In this document: piece by piece, positions 1 to 8,627 of the stretch
Numbering within the stretch: the first letter of the stretch is position 1
Layout: every line of letters starts with the position of its first letter
Origin: Acidiferrum sp963764675
Lineage (GTDB): Bacteria > Acidobacteriota > Terriglobia > Acidiferrales > UBA7541
Length of the DNA stretch: 64,000 nt
Assembly (NCBI GenBank): GCA_963764675.1
Contig: CAVXTQ010000012.1
Location: 124,001 to 188,000, forward strand
Reading direction: 5' to 3'
Translations under genes and position numbers: made by a program
The notes under the pieces: model-generated
Database searches by the model: none
What the model was told of the DNA's origin: nothing
The model's input: the letters and a program-made list of their open reading frames with translations, nothing else

Positions 1-779
1 CGCCGGTGAGTTTTCGGTACATGCGCAAACCACGGAAGGGCGGAAGTGCAGTCGTTGCGCGCCGCGTACGTTTCCCCAAGAGCGAACGCGGGATCCGGCC
101 AGGTGGGCTCGAGGCGCGCGGCCTCCTTGAGTTCGCGGATGCGAGGCTCATCTTCGTTGAAGAGTAGCCCGCGCACGAAATGCTCAAAGGCGTCGAGTCG
201 AAGCGAGCGCTGAACCTTGGCGAAGTCCTTGAGCGTCAGAGGATAGGGCCGCTCGTTGACGGAGAGCAGACGCCAGACGATGCCCGTGTGCAGCTCCATT
301 AAGGAAGAAAGTGGCCCCGAATCGCGGGCCTGCGGAAGGAGCGCGGGAGGATCGATACGCAAAACGTGGGACTCCACAGTGAGCGACGTGCCGTCGGAGG
401 TGAAGGAGCCAAAGATAACGTAGTCGGCGTCGAGATCCTGCGCGATGCGCAGCATGGTGGCGCGGCTGAGCTTGGCGGACGCGGGAAGACCATAGCGCTC
501 GAGCTCGCCGGCGCGCCCCGCATGCGAATACACTTGTTCGCCGGCGTCGGAAAGATATTGAATCGTTAATTCTTCGAGACCTTCTCCCAGCCAATCGAGC
601 CGTGGGGAAGCGCCCACGTTTTCAAATGGAAAAACAAGGTAGACGCCTTGCTGGGAAGAGGCCGACGCAGCATCGGGCGAGGTGGCCGGAGGTTGTTGCG
701 CATGAAGAGGAAGGATCGCGAAGCACAGGATGCCGCAGAGATAAGTTAGAGCGCGTTTACTGAAAACAGTCTGCTCCAT
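1..779 (-). CDS. secreted TolB-like/TPR protein (C-terminus outside window)
   Basis: The reading frame opens at an ATG at 779 and stays open to the window edge, giving 259 residues. The N-terminus is a signal peptide with hydrophobic core LTYLCGILCFAILPL and a likely cut after HAQ. Residues about 35-125 resemble the TolB-like domain of many TPR proteins, seen in VYLVFPFENVG and later YVIFGSFTSDG. From about residue 195 the sequence looks like TPR helices (ARLEPTWPDPAFALGETYAA). It is probably a periplasmic scaffold or sensor; no enzymatic motif is visible. It lies 160 bp downstream of another secreted TPR gene and may be the third gene of the PBP operon. The function is unknown. Confidence 0.8.
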   Translation of the reverse strand, partial: MEQTVFSKRALTYLCGILCFAILPLHAQQPPATSPDAASASSQQGVYLVFPFENVGASPRLDWLGEGLEELTIQYLSDAGEQVYSHAGRAGELERYGLPASAKLSRATMLRIAQDLDADYVIFGSFTSDGTSLTVESHVLRIDPPALLPQARDSGPLSSLMELHTGIVWRLLSVNERPYPLTLKDFAKVQRSLRLDAFEHFVRGLLFNEDEPRIRELKEAARLEPTWPDPAFALGETYAARNDCTSALPWFAHVPKTHR

Positions 780-939
780 GCTGTCTTGAATTGTAGCAGA
801 GGCGATGACCTCGTGCGGGAGAGGAGACGCATAGTTACGCAATAAGAAACGAGAGCGGAGGAGAGGCTTCGCTTGGAGACCTTACCGAGATGGGCGCAGC
901 AATGCTGTGCCCTACTAGAGACGCCGCGCTGTTGCGTGA

Positions 940-1788
940 TTAGGGTTGTTCGGGAGTTTCGGGCGGCTTGGGAGCGATCAACTCTTGCACGACCGGGTCT
1001 TTCAGGGCGACGGAAAACGCCTTGTCTTTCTTCAGGTCCGCGGCGAACGACGCATAGCCTTCATCTTTGGCCTTGCGCAAATACAGGATGCAGCGATCGA
1101 TGTTGCCGGACTCCGCGAACGACTTTGCCAGCAGGAAATAGAAACGCCCGCGATCGGAGACCGAGCGATCCTGCAACAGCGAGCCGCTTCTCGAGGCGTT
1201 ATGCTCGAAGAACTGTGGATCCTTGGTGAGCGCGATGCGAAACGCGGCAATCGATTCCTCATACTTCTTGTCCGCGAAATACGCGTAGCCCAGATTGCTG
1301 TACAGCACCGGCATGTCCTCGCGAATCTTGATGGCCTTTTCGTACGCGCGGATGGCCTTGCCGTACCTCTTGCGCTGATACCAAACGGTGCCGATGTTGT
1401 TCTCCGCGTCGGCGTATTTAGGATCGGCTTTCATGGCACGCTCGTAATACTTCAGAGCGAGGCCCAAGGCTTCCTGCTGATGCAGTGAGATTCCCAGCTT
1501 GTTTAGATAGACGGCGTTTTGGGGATCCTGATCGGTAAGCTTCTTGTACGTCTCCGAGGCTTCGCGATATTGCTTGCGGGCCATGAAGAGGTCGCCGATT
1601 TCCTCGGCGCTAAGCTGGCGCTCGGCAGGTACGGCGGCCGCCGTCGAGACCTGAGACGGAGCTTGCATCTTGGAATCACTAGGAACGAAAGCTTGTCGCG
1701 CAGTATCTTCAGTCGTCTGACTATTGGAGGGAACCGCAAGAGTCAGAAGAAGGATGCTTACCGAAACCGCCATAGAAACTTGCTTCAT
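940..1788 (-). CDS. secreted TPR-repeat protein
   Basis: 282 residues. A signal peptide is evident (MKQVSMAVSVSILLLTLAVPS, probable cut near NSQ). From about residue 60 there are several tandem TPR units, for example YREASETYKKLTDQDPQNA, LGLALKYYERAMKADPKYA and YGKAIRAYEKAIKIREDMP. TPRs bind partner proteins, so a periplasmic adaptor or assembly role is the reasonable inference. The start ATG at 1788 overlaps the TGA stop of the upstream penicillin-binding protein in an ATGA, which implies translational coupling and a link to peptidoglycan synthesis, loosely comparable to TPR partners of PBPs in other bacteria. The exact partner is not shown by the sequence. Confidence 0.88.
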   Translation of the reverse strand: MKQVSMAVSVSILLLTLAVPSNSQTTEDTARQAFVPSDSKMQAPSQVSTAAAVPAERQLSAEEIGDLFMARKQYREASETYKKLTDQDPQNAVYLNKLGISLHQQEALGLALKYYERAMKADPKYADAENNIGTVWYQRKRYGKAIRAYEKAIKIREDMPVLYSNLGYAYFADKKYEESIAAFRIALTKDPQFFEHNASRSGSLLQDRSVSDRGRFYFLLAKSFAESGNIDRCILYLRKAKDEGYASFAADLKKDKAFSVALKDPVVQELIAPKPPETPEQP

Positions 1789-4376
1789 GGCGAGTCTCCT
1801 TTATCCGGTTTTGCCTGTTCCGGATCCTGCTTCTTCTTACCCCCAAAGATACCAAATATCTTCTGCAAGGGGTTCTTTTTCTTTTCGATGGGCTTGCCGT
1901 TAGCGTCCACAGCCCCTTGGCCGGTGGCGTTGGGCGGCCGGTTGGGGTCGTAGGGAAGGGGCTGCCCATTGGCATCGGTTTGCGGCTGCTTGGGTTCGCC
2001 GCCACCAAAGACGTGGGAGAGCCAGGAACCGGTCGAGGAAAGAATGTTGTGCCCGCCGTGGAGCTCGCAGTACTGCGTGGGAGCGGAGCCGTTGACATAG
2101 ACCTCTGCTCTTGTTGTCGGGCAGTTGGGCGTGGCCAGCTCGAGCGACTCGGGATCGATCAGAACGGACTGAACGCCCTCGGGAGCGGTGAAGTCTTTCA
2201 CGTCTTTGTACGCCGGCAGCGCCGTAGCACGGATCATGAAGTCGGCCCAGATAGGGCCGGCGGTGGTGCCACCCAGGAGACCGAGGTCGCGGTTGTCGTC
2301 AAAGCCGATCCAGATGACGCAGAGTAGATTGGAAGTGAAGCCGGCGAACCAGCCGTCGCGGGAAGTGCCGGTTTTTGCCGCGGCCGGCAGGGTGAAGCCG
2401 CGGGCGCGCACACCCGCAGCCGTGCCGTGATTGAGCACGTCCTGGAGCACACTGTCGACGAGATAGATTACCCGCGGGTCGAGCACCTGATGAGTCTGCG
2501 GGACGCCTTTCTCGAGCGCGGTGCCTTCGGCACTGATGATGCTGTGAATGAACTCCGGCTCGGCGCGGATGCCGCTGTCGGCGAAAGCGGTGTAGGCCGC
2601 GGCCACATCGACGGGAGTCATTTCGTAGGCGCCGAGCGCGACGGCGGGAGTCGGCTGGATATTGTTACCAAGACCCATCTGCCGCGCGATCTGCACGACC
2701 CGGCCGTAGCCGATAAGTTCGGCAACCTTGACGGTAGCGACGTTGAGGGAGTTCGTGAGTGCTTCGCGCACGGTGACCCGGCCCATGAACTTTGCGCCCA
2801 TATTGTTCGGCGTGTATTCCTTGCCGTCGAACTCGAAGGTGGTTGGCTCGTCGTCAACGGTGGTGGCGGGGGTCACGATGGGCTGGACACCGTCAATGGC
2901 ATTGTCGAAGGCCGCCGCGTAGACGAAGGGCTTGAAGACCGAGCCCGGCTGACGGTGGGCGAGCGCGTGATTGAGCTGGCTTTGGCCGTAGTCGCGGCCA
3001 CCGAGGATGGCTTTGATCTCTCCGGTGCGAGGATCGAGAGCCACCAGAGCAACTTGCGCCTGCGGGATCGGCTCGTTACTTCCCTTCTTGGCCGCTTCTT
3101 TGCGCCAGCGGTCGTACTTCTTGGCCAGCAGCTTGTCGACATTTTTCATTCCGGCATCGACGGCCGCCGCTGCGGCACGCTGCAAGTCAGGATCGAGCGT
3201 GGTGTAGACGCGAAAATTCTCGCTGAGCAGCTCGTTTTCGGAATATTTGTCGAGGAGATGGTCTTTGACCATGTCGACGAAGTAGGGCGCATCGCCGCCG
3301 GAGATGGAGGTACGGACGATCTTCAGGGGCGCACGTTTGGCGTCCTGAACATCGGCTTCGTTGATGTACTTATTCTCGAGCATCTGGGCGAGCACACGGT
3401 CGCGCGACTGCGCGCCTCGCTCCGGGTGGCGGTCCGCGGACGAGTAGTAGTTGGGGGCGCGAATGATGCCGGCGAGATACGCGCATTCTCCGAGAGAAAG
3501 CTGGCGAAGGTCTTTTCCGAAGTAGGCGACGCTGGCTTCCGAGAAACCCCGGATGCCGAAGCTGCCGCGGTTGCCTAGATAGACTTCGTTGGCGTAAAGC
3601 TCGAAGATTTGCTGCTTGGTAAAGCGCTGCTCGAGCTCGATCGAGACCATGGCCTCGGCTAGCTTGCGGCGCCAGGTGCGCTCATTGGAGAGAAAAAACG
3701 TGCGGCCCACCTGCATGGTGATGGTGCTAGCGCCCTGGTAATGATTGCTGCTGTGGCGCAAGTCGGCCCAGGCGGCGCCGAAGATGCGCACAAAGTCGAA
3801 TCCACCGTGCTCGAAGAAGCGATGGTCTTCCGCGGAAAGGATGGCGTGCAGCAGCGTGGGGGGAAGGTCGTCGTAGCGGACCGCGCGGCGCTTTTCGCGA
3901 GCGCTATCGAAAAGATTGGTGACGAGCTCAGGCTCGATATCGGCGGAGTCGAGCTGCGCGCCGCCGCCGAGGGGACGAATGGAGCGGATGGTCTTGCCGG
4001 TGAACTGGACTTCCAGAGCGTTCGAGCCCGCAAAGTACGAGAGTCTGGACGGGCGAATGTCCACGGTGTTGCCCTGCACGGTGTACTGGCCTAGGGAACT
4101 CTCGTCCTTCTCAGGACGATAACCAACTTTTTGCAAATAGGTGGCCAGTTCTTCCGGGCTCCAGGCCTGGGCAACGGCAATGCGCTCGGGGGCCGAAAAG
4201 ATTTGCGTGGTGTTCTGGAGAATGTGGCCGGAAAGGCGCGCGTTTATCAGGCGGGCGTATTTGATGTAGTAGTACGTGAAGATGCCGCCGCAGGTGAGGA
4301 AGACGGCGAAGACGACGCCGAGAACCGTCAGGCCAACAATGGAGGTGAAGAAACCCTTTTGGATGCGAATCCGCAA
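1785..4376 (-). CDS. mrcB: class A penicillin-binding protein (PBP1b-like)
   Basis: Bifunctional peptidoglycan glycosyltransferase/transpeptidase anchored by one N-terminal helix (TSIVGLTVLGVVFAVFLTCGG). Residues about 60-155 look like the UB2H domain of PBP1b (ILQNTTQIFSAPERI). The GT51 domain follows with catalytic motif SAEDHRFFEHGG and GASTITMQ. The transpeptidase domain has SVFK (S-x-x-K), TNSLN and KTGTS. The C-terminal 90 residues are low-complexity and rich in P, N, K and D. Start: two TTG codons at 4379 and 4376 sit just after GGGGAG, so I use 4376; an upstream TTG at 4415 lacks a ribosome site. It is first in a coupled pair with the TPR gene. A PBP1a-like assignment is the alternative; the UB2H-like segment favours PBP1b. 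Confidence 0.93.
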   Translation of the reverse strand: MRIRIQKGFFTSIVGLTVLGVVFAVFLTCGGIFTYYYIKYARLINARLSGHILQNTTQIFSAPERIAVAQAWSPEELATYLQKVGYRPEKDESSLGQYTVQGNTVDIRPSRLSYFAGSNALEVQFTGKTIRSIRPLGGGAQLDSADIEPELVTNLFDSAREKRRAVRYDDLPPTLLHAILSAEDHRFFEHGGFDFVRIFGAAWADLRHSSNHYQGASTITMQVGRTFFLSNERTWRRKLAEAMVSIELEQRFTKQQIFELYANEVYLGNRGSFGIRGFSEASVAYFGKDLRQLSLGECAYLAGIIRAPNYYSSADRHPERGAQSRDRVLAQMLENKYINEADVQDAKRAPLKIVRTSISGGDAPYFVDMVKDHLLDKYSENELLSENFRVYTTLDPDLQRAAAAAVDAGMKNVDKLLAKKYDRWRKEAAKKGSNEPIPQAQVALVALDPRTGEIKAILGGRDYGQSQLNHALAHRQPGSVFKPFVYAAAFDNAIDGVQPIVTPATTVDDEPTTFEFDGKEYTPNNMGAKFMGRVTVREALTNSLNVATVKVAELIGYGRVVQIARQMGLGNNIQPTPAVALGAYEMTPVDVAAAYTAFADSGIRAEPEFIHSIISAEGTALEKGVPQTHQVLDPRVIYLVDSVLQDVLNHGTAAGVRARGFTLPAAAKTGTSRDGWFAGFTSNLLCVIWIGFDDNRDLGLLGGTTAGPIWADFMIRATALPAYKDVKDFTAPEGVQSVLIDPESLELATPNCPTTRAEVYVNGSAPTQYCELHGGHNILSSTGSWLSHVFGGGEPKQPQTDANGQPLPYDPNRPPNATGQGAVDANGKPIEKKKNPLQKIFGIFGGKKKQDPEQAKPDKGDSP

Positions 4377-4525
4377 CAATGGCTCCCCGCAGGCTGGACT
4401 CTTATTGTCTCGCAAGCGCGGGCGCTAAGAAAGGCACTGTTCGGCTCAAGAGGCGCCCGCGTGCGGCCTTCAGAGATCCCGGCTCACTCCCCGAAACGCT
4501 ATGGCTGCGCGGCACGGACAACACC

Positions 4526-4879
4526 CTACAGCTCTTTATTCTCGCTCGCGGGAGTAAAGTGAAGATCCAGGTGATACACGAGCAAGTCCACCGGAATCGT
4601 GTAGTCCATGGAGATCTTGACGACCTGCTGCGTGTCCACGATTTTTATCTGGTCGCGTTTAACAGGGATCTCGAGATCCTGCACGACTTTGAAAATATTG
4701 TCGCGAATCTGGTCTTCGGTATAGCGGTTGACCACCGCGAAGCGGGCTTGTTCCTGCATCTTGTCAGCGAGCTGATACTCGGCAACATAGGCGGGAATGA
4801 TCTTGTAGGCGACAAACGCGCCATAGACCAGGATGGCCGTCCACAGAATGGCCTTGATGGTTCCGCCCCCGCGCTCCAT
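4526..4879 (-). CDS. small membrane-anchored DUF4845-like protein
   Basis: 117 residues from the ATG at 4879. One N-terminal transmembrane helix (IKAILWTAILVYGAFVAYKII) is followed by a soluble domain, probably extracytoplasmic. Spacing and motifs (IPAYVAEYQLADKMQE, then a YTIPVDLLVYHLDLHF strand near the end) resemble the DUF4845 family, whose function is not established. The frame continues upstream to a TTG at 4966, but that extension is charged, poorly conserved-looking and would bury the membrane helix, so the ATG is preferred. It lies between proS and the PBP gene, all on the minus strand, with gaps of about 150-260 bp. Confidence 0.75.
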   Translation of the reverse strand: MERGGGTIKAILWTAILVYGAFVAYKIIPAYVAEYQLADKMQEQARFAVVNRYTEDQIRDNIFKVVQDLEIPVKRDQIKIVDTQQVVKISMDYTIPVDLLVYHLDLHFTPASENKEL

Positions 4880-5140
4880 GTGGCGGGTAGACGGAAGGCG
4901 ATGCTCGCCGGTGCTGCCCTGAAACGGAAACGCCAAAGTTCTCTCCCGGTGCCGGCCCCTGCCCAAACGGCTTCGTCGATGGCCAGCGGAAATGCCTGCG
5001 GCTACTCGGTCTTCTCAACGTAGCATCCGTGTGGGCGAGTGTCGAGAACGAGGCGGGACCAGTGTTCCCGGTAGGTAATGGCATTCCCGTGACGGGCCAG
5101 CGCCGGCGAGGCACCCGCCGGCCAGCTTCCGCCCAATCCC

Positions 5141-6586
5141 CTAATAGGCCCGGGCGAAGATGGCGCGCTCTGGGGCGGGCTTGCCGCAATAGACGCACTT
5201 GGCTGACCCGCCGGAGCTCCCTTGGTCGAGGGGGATGCAGCGCATGGTGGCGCGGGTCTCTTCCTTGATCTTGGCTTCGCAGTCGGCGTCGCCGCACCAG
5301 GGGGAGAAAGCGAAGCCGGTCTCGACCGCCTTTTTCAGGTCCTCGTAGGTGTTGGCGTCGTGCGTGTTGGACTTGCGGAAGGCCAGCGCCTTGTCGTGGA
5401 GTGATTGCTGGATTTCGGCAAGCAAGGCTTCGATGGCCTGGGGGAGGCCTGCGAGCGACGCGCTGACCTTCCCTTCCTTGCCGGGACGGTCGCGGCGCGC
5501 CAGGACCGCGGACTGCTTGGCAACGTCTTTGGGTCCCAGTTCGACGCGCAGGGGCACGCCGCGCATCTCCCAATCGTTGAACTTCCATCCTGGGCTGGAG
5601 CCTTCGCGCTCGTCGAGAGTTACGCGGACGTTGGCCTTGACGAGCTCGGCTTTCAGCTTGCGCGCGGTGTCGAGAACCGTGGTCTTCTCTTCGTCGGTAC
5701 GGAAAATGGGGACGATGACCACCTGATAGGGGGCGAGCTTGGGGGGAAGGACCAAGCCCTGGTCGTCGCCATGCACCATGATGATGGCGCCGATCACGCG
5801 CGTGGAAAGGCCCCACGATGTCGTCCAGCAATGCTGCAACTGGCCGTTCTGGTCCAGATAGCGGACCTCGAAGGCCTGCGCGAAGTTCTGTCCGAGGAAA
5901 TGTGAAGTGCCGGACTGCAGCGCCTTGCCGTCTCCCATCATGGCTTCGATCGAGTAGGTGGTGTCGGCGCCGGCAAACTTCTCGGCGTCTGATTTCTTGC
6001 CGGGGATCACCGGGATGGCGGCGTCGTTTATGGCGAAGTCCGCGTAGATATCGAGCATTTGCCGCGTTTCGGCTTCCGCCTCTTCCCGCGTGGCGTGCGC
6101 GGTGTGGCCTTCCTGCCAGTAAAACTCGAGGGTGCGCAGAAAGAGCTTGGTGCGCAGCTCCCAGCGCACGACGCTGTTCCACTGGTTCATCAGCACGGGC
6201 AGGTCGCGGTACGACTGAATCCACTTGGACCACATGTGCCCGATGATGGTTTCCGAAGTCGGGCGCAAGACGAGAGGCTCGGCGAGCTCTTCCCCGCCCC
6301 CGATGGTCACGACGGCGAGCTCGGGAGAGAAGCCTTCCACGTGGTGCTTTTCCTTGTCGATAAAGCTGCGGGGAATCAGCAGCGGAAACGCGACGTTCTG
6401 GTGCCCGGTAGCCTTGAAACGCCGGTCGAGCCCCGCCTGGATGTTTTCCCACAGCGCCCAGCCGTAGGGACGCACCACCATACAGCCGCGCACGGGCGCA
6501 TAGTCCGCGAGCTGCGCCTTCAGCACCAGTTGGTTGTACCACTCGGAGAAATCTTGTGCGCGTGTGGGGAGCTTTTCTTCAGCCAT
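5141..6586 (-). CDS. proS: prolyl-tRNA synthetase, archaeal/eukaryotic-like type
   Basis: 481 residues. Charges tRNA-Pro with proline. Class II motif 2 is visible (VVRWELRTKLFLRTLEFYWQ), as are the Pro/ATP pocket segment VLRPTSETIIGHMWSKWI and motif-3-like GDDQGLVLPPKLAP. There is no long editing insertion between motifs 2 and 3, and the C-terminus has a zinc-binding-like domain with four cysteines (WCGDADC and CVYCG) ending in ARAY, as in archaeal and eukaryotic ProRS. The usual bacterial enzyme is about 90 residues longer with the INS domain, so this is the short form found in a subset of bacteria. The ATG at 6586 gives the family-typical N-terminus. A 592-residue ORF in another frame over the same DNA is a shadow. 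Confidence 0.96.
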   Translation of the reverse strand: MAEEKLPTRAQDFSEWYNQLVLKAQLADYAPVRGCMVVRPYGWALWENIQAGLDRRFKATGHQNVAFPLLIPRSFIDKEKHHVEGFSPELAVVTIGGGEELAEPLVLRPTSETIIGHMWSKWIQSYRDLPVLMNQWNSVVRWELRTKLFLRTLEFYWQEGHTAHATREEAEAETRQMLDIYADFAINDAAIPVIPGKKSDAEKFAGADTTYSIEAMMGDGKALQSGTSHFLGQNFAQAFEVRYLDQNGQLQHCWTTSWGLSTRVIGAIIMVHGDDQGLVLPPKLAPYQVVIVPIFRTDEEKTTVLDTARKLKAELVKANVRVTLDEREGSSPGWKFNDWEMRGVPLRVELGPKDVAKQSAVLARRDRPGKEGKVSASLAGLPQAIEALLAEIQQSLHDKALAFRKSNTHDANTYEDLKKAVETGFAFSPWCGDADCEAKIKEETRATMRCIPLDQGSSGGSAKCVYCGKPAPERAIFARAY

Positions 6587-6683
6587 GCCGCGGTTTGTCC
6601 GTCCTTCTCAGCGTCGAAAAATCGTCGCGCGTAAACCAAGAAGCGTAACGGACGAACTACAGCGTGTCAACGAAGTGTGCGCT

Positions 6684-7862
6684 TCAGTGCTCGGCAGGCG
6701 ACTGCATGCGAGGCGCTTTTATGGTGGCTCCATCCTGATAAATCAGCGCCTGCTTGACCTTCCCCGTGGGGTCCTTCGTAAATTCGACTTCGACTTCCGA
6801 CACCTTCAGGAAAAACCTGGTAGCGGATTCCGCGTATAGTGGAAACGGCGCTTGCCCCGGCGTCTGCATGGTCAGGTGGCCGCCCTCCATGCCGATGGTC
6901 ATGACGCCCTCTCCGGCATCGTACAAGCCCGTGTAGGCGCGCAAAGCTTCCGCCGGCAGGGTCACGCTCTTGCGTTCCTGTAAATCCACGAAGCGGGAAA
7001 TCCTCTCGAGCAGGATTTCTGGCTGCTCGAGCTGTACGAGGTGCCCGGCGTTGATGATGATGTCGCGCTCGGCGCCCGAAATCCCCCCTTCGATCGCTCC
7101 GGCGTGCGCGTGCACGTCGGAAATGTCGAACTCGCCCACCAGAATCAACGTGGGCGCATGGATTTCCGAGAGCCGCGAAACTGATGGCAGTGAATTGTGA
7201 ATTTCAAATTCACCTGTGTACTTGAGATCTTGCGGATTATCCACGAGCAGGTCGTAGAGCTTCTGCCGGGCCGCCGCGTGTCCTTCTCCGAGGATGTACT
7301 GATCCTTCGACCAATTTTCGGCGGCCGCCTTCACGTCTCCATTCGCGAGAGGCGCACTATTCCTCTTGCCGCGCTCCTCGAACGCATCGCTGACGCTCAT
7401 GCCGTCGACGACCGGCCCAATCAGGAACAAGCCCTCGACCATGTCCGGGTGCGCCAGCGCAAAATCGATCGCCAGCGCACCGCCGGAAGAATTGCCGACG
7501 AGGACGGCGTGCCCGATCTTTAGGTGCGAAAGCAGCGCGTACAGGTCTTCGGTTTTGGAGAACGGACTTTTGGGCAAGTCGGACTTGCCGTAGCCGCGCC
7601 GGTCGTAGCGGATCGCGTGATATTTCCTGCACAGCGGATCCCACACAGCGTCCCAGGTCACGGAGTGCAGCAAGCCGTCATGAATCAGCACGACCGCCGC
7701 GCCGGCGCCGCACTCTTCGTAGTAAATCTTCGATCCACCAACATCCAGGTTGCCGCTTCGTTTTTCAATCGGAGCCGGCTTCTGGGGATAGGCAACGTCC
7801 GCCCAGGCCCCAAAGAGGAACGCGACAGCGCACAGAAAACTCACTCGCAGCTTATTTTGCAT
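6684..7862 (-). CDS. exported alpha/beta hydrolase with C-terminal extension
   Basis: 392 residues from ATG 7862, which places a signal peptide at the N-terminus (LRVSFLCAVAFLFGAWADV). Upstream in-frame codons exist to 7958 but lack hydrophobic character. The alpha/beta-hydrolase fold is complete: nucleophile elbow GNSSGG (Ser), acid LVGEFDISD (Asp), and NAGHLVQLEQPE (His). The cap and core cover about residues 35-290. The last 90 residues form an extra beta-rich domain (GLYDAGEGVMTIGMEGGHLTMQ) of the kind appended to some periplasmic hydrolases and beta-lactamase-like proteins. Substrate unknown; esterase or lactonase activity is plausible. Confidence 0.87.
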   Translation of the reverse strand: MQNKLRVSFLCAVAFLFGAWADVAYPQKPAPIEKRSGNLDVGGSKIYYEECGAGAAVVLIHDGLLHSVTWDAVWDPLCRKYHAIRYDRRGYGKSDLPKSPFSKTEDLYALLSHLKIGHAVLVGNSSGGALAIDFALAHPDMVEGLFLIGPVVDGMSVSDAFEERGKRNSAPLANGDVKAAAENWSKDQYILGEGHAAARQKLYDLLVDNPQDLKYTGEFEIHNSLPSVSRLSEIHAPTLILVGEFDISDVHAHAGAIEGGISGAERDIIINAGHLVQLEQPEILLERISRFVDLQERKSVTLPAEALRAYTGLYDAGEGVMTIGMEGGHLTMQTPGQAPFPLYAESATRFFLKVSEVEVEFTKDPTGKVKQALIYQDGATIKAPRMQSPAEH

Positions 7863-7965
7863 TTGGGCTGGGGCCTCGATCCTTCGACGCTGACATGGAG
7901 AACCGACGAGCGATGTGACGGCCAAGAACGCGCCAGGGGTTGCCCGGCATGTTGCCACGCGAAAC

Positions 7966-8109
7966 TCAAAACCAGTCGCTGCGATAAGCTATCCACCAGC
8001 ACGCAAAGCCGATCGGAACCGTTGCCAACAGCGCCCACCAAAACGGCAGCAACATATCGGCCACCAGGCCGAGAAGAGCGAAAGTGATCCAGAACATTTT
8101 TCGCTGCAT
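7966..8109 (-). CDS. putative 47-residue two-helix membrane protein
   Basis: A short frame from ATG 8109 to TGA 7966 fills most of the gap between the hydrolase and the PilZ gene. The peptide starts MQRKMFWITFALLGLVAD and continues through PFWWALLATVPIGFACWW to a charged end, YRSDWF. It has a positive N-terminus, two hydrophobic segments separated by a short turn, and Trp at the presumed interfaces, which is what a real small membrane protein looks like. No strong ribosome-binding site is visible. It could be chance; conservation in relatives would decide. Confidence 0.45.
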   Translation of the reverse strand: MQRKMFWITFALLGLVADMLLPFWWALLATVPIGFACWWIAYRSDWF

Positions 8110-8143
8110 TCGCTCAGTTTAGCTCGAATGCACGCGCGGCAAG

Positions 8144-8479
8144 TCAGCTTGACGGCTTGTGTTTCGCAAGCATGGCCTCGAGAAGCCACTTCTTCAACAC
8201 CGCCACGAAATAGGGCTTCAGTTCGCGAAAAGCGACACCCACGCCGGTATTTGGCTGCGAATACACAACCGTTCCGTGCGCCTCGAAAAAGCTACCTTCG
8301 ACGAAGATCTTTACGAGTATTGGGGTACGGTCTGGAAAAGGGTTGGCCATCTGCAAAAAGCATCCGTTCAGGCTAATCTCGGTGACGCGCGCGGGCACGC
8401 GCGCCTCCGCGTTTTCTTCAGACACTTCGGCGGACGCTTCGAACGGAAACCTAAGTGTACGGCGTCGATCTTCTGCCAT
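8144..8479 (-). CDS. PilZ-domain protein
   Basis: 111 residues from ATG 8479 (an in-frame ATG at 8542 adds 21 unconvincing residues). It is a single PilZ domain: the N-terminal arginine motif is RRRTLRF and the second motif is TEISLNGCFLQM, matching S-x-x-G but with Glu where Asp or Asn is usual in (D/N)-x-S-x-x-G. A beta-barrel follows with GVGVAFRELKP, then an amphipathic C-terminal helix (VAVLKKWLLEAMLA). PilZ domains bind cyclic di-GMP and relay it to motility, envelope or transcription targets. The Glu substitution leaves binding uncertain. It stands alone, divergent from the M20 gene. Confidence 0.85.
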   Translation of the reverse strand: MAEDRRRTLRFPFEASAEVSEENAEARVPARVTEISLNGCFLQMANPFPDRTPILVKIFVEGSFFEAHGTVVYSQPNTGVGVAFRELKPYFVAVLKKWLLEAMLAKHKPSS

Positions 8480-8627
8480 TTTGCCTGCGCGAAAGGCGAG
8501 CGCGCCGATTCTAGCGCCGAAACGCGAAATGTGCATTCTCAAAAGGGCGGCTCTGTGCGCGGAACGCAGACGCCAAATTGGAGCTTGGTTGCGCGGGCAT
8601 CCGTCCTAGCATCGTCAGTTGGAAACG

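Noticed and set aside
2427..3578. 383-codon open frame on the plus strand
   Set aside because: Lies antisense inside the PBP gene; no domain, typical GC-rich shadow.
5085..5135. GC-rich inverted repeat after proS as terminator
   Set aside because: The GCCGGCG/CGCCGGC stem has no T-run on either strand, so terminator function is not supported.
4764..6542. 592-codon open frame on the minus strand over proS and the DUF4845-like gene
   Set aside because: Composition is Arg/Ala/Gly-rich without any domain; it is a frame shadow of the clearly conserved proS.
7841..8041. 66-codon minus-strand ORF at the hydrolase start
   Set aside because: Overlaps the hydrolase signal peptide and the better membrane ORF at 7966-8109; composition is shadow-like.
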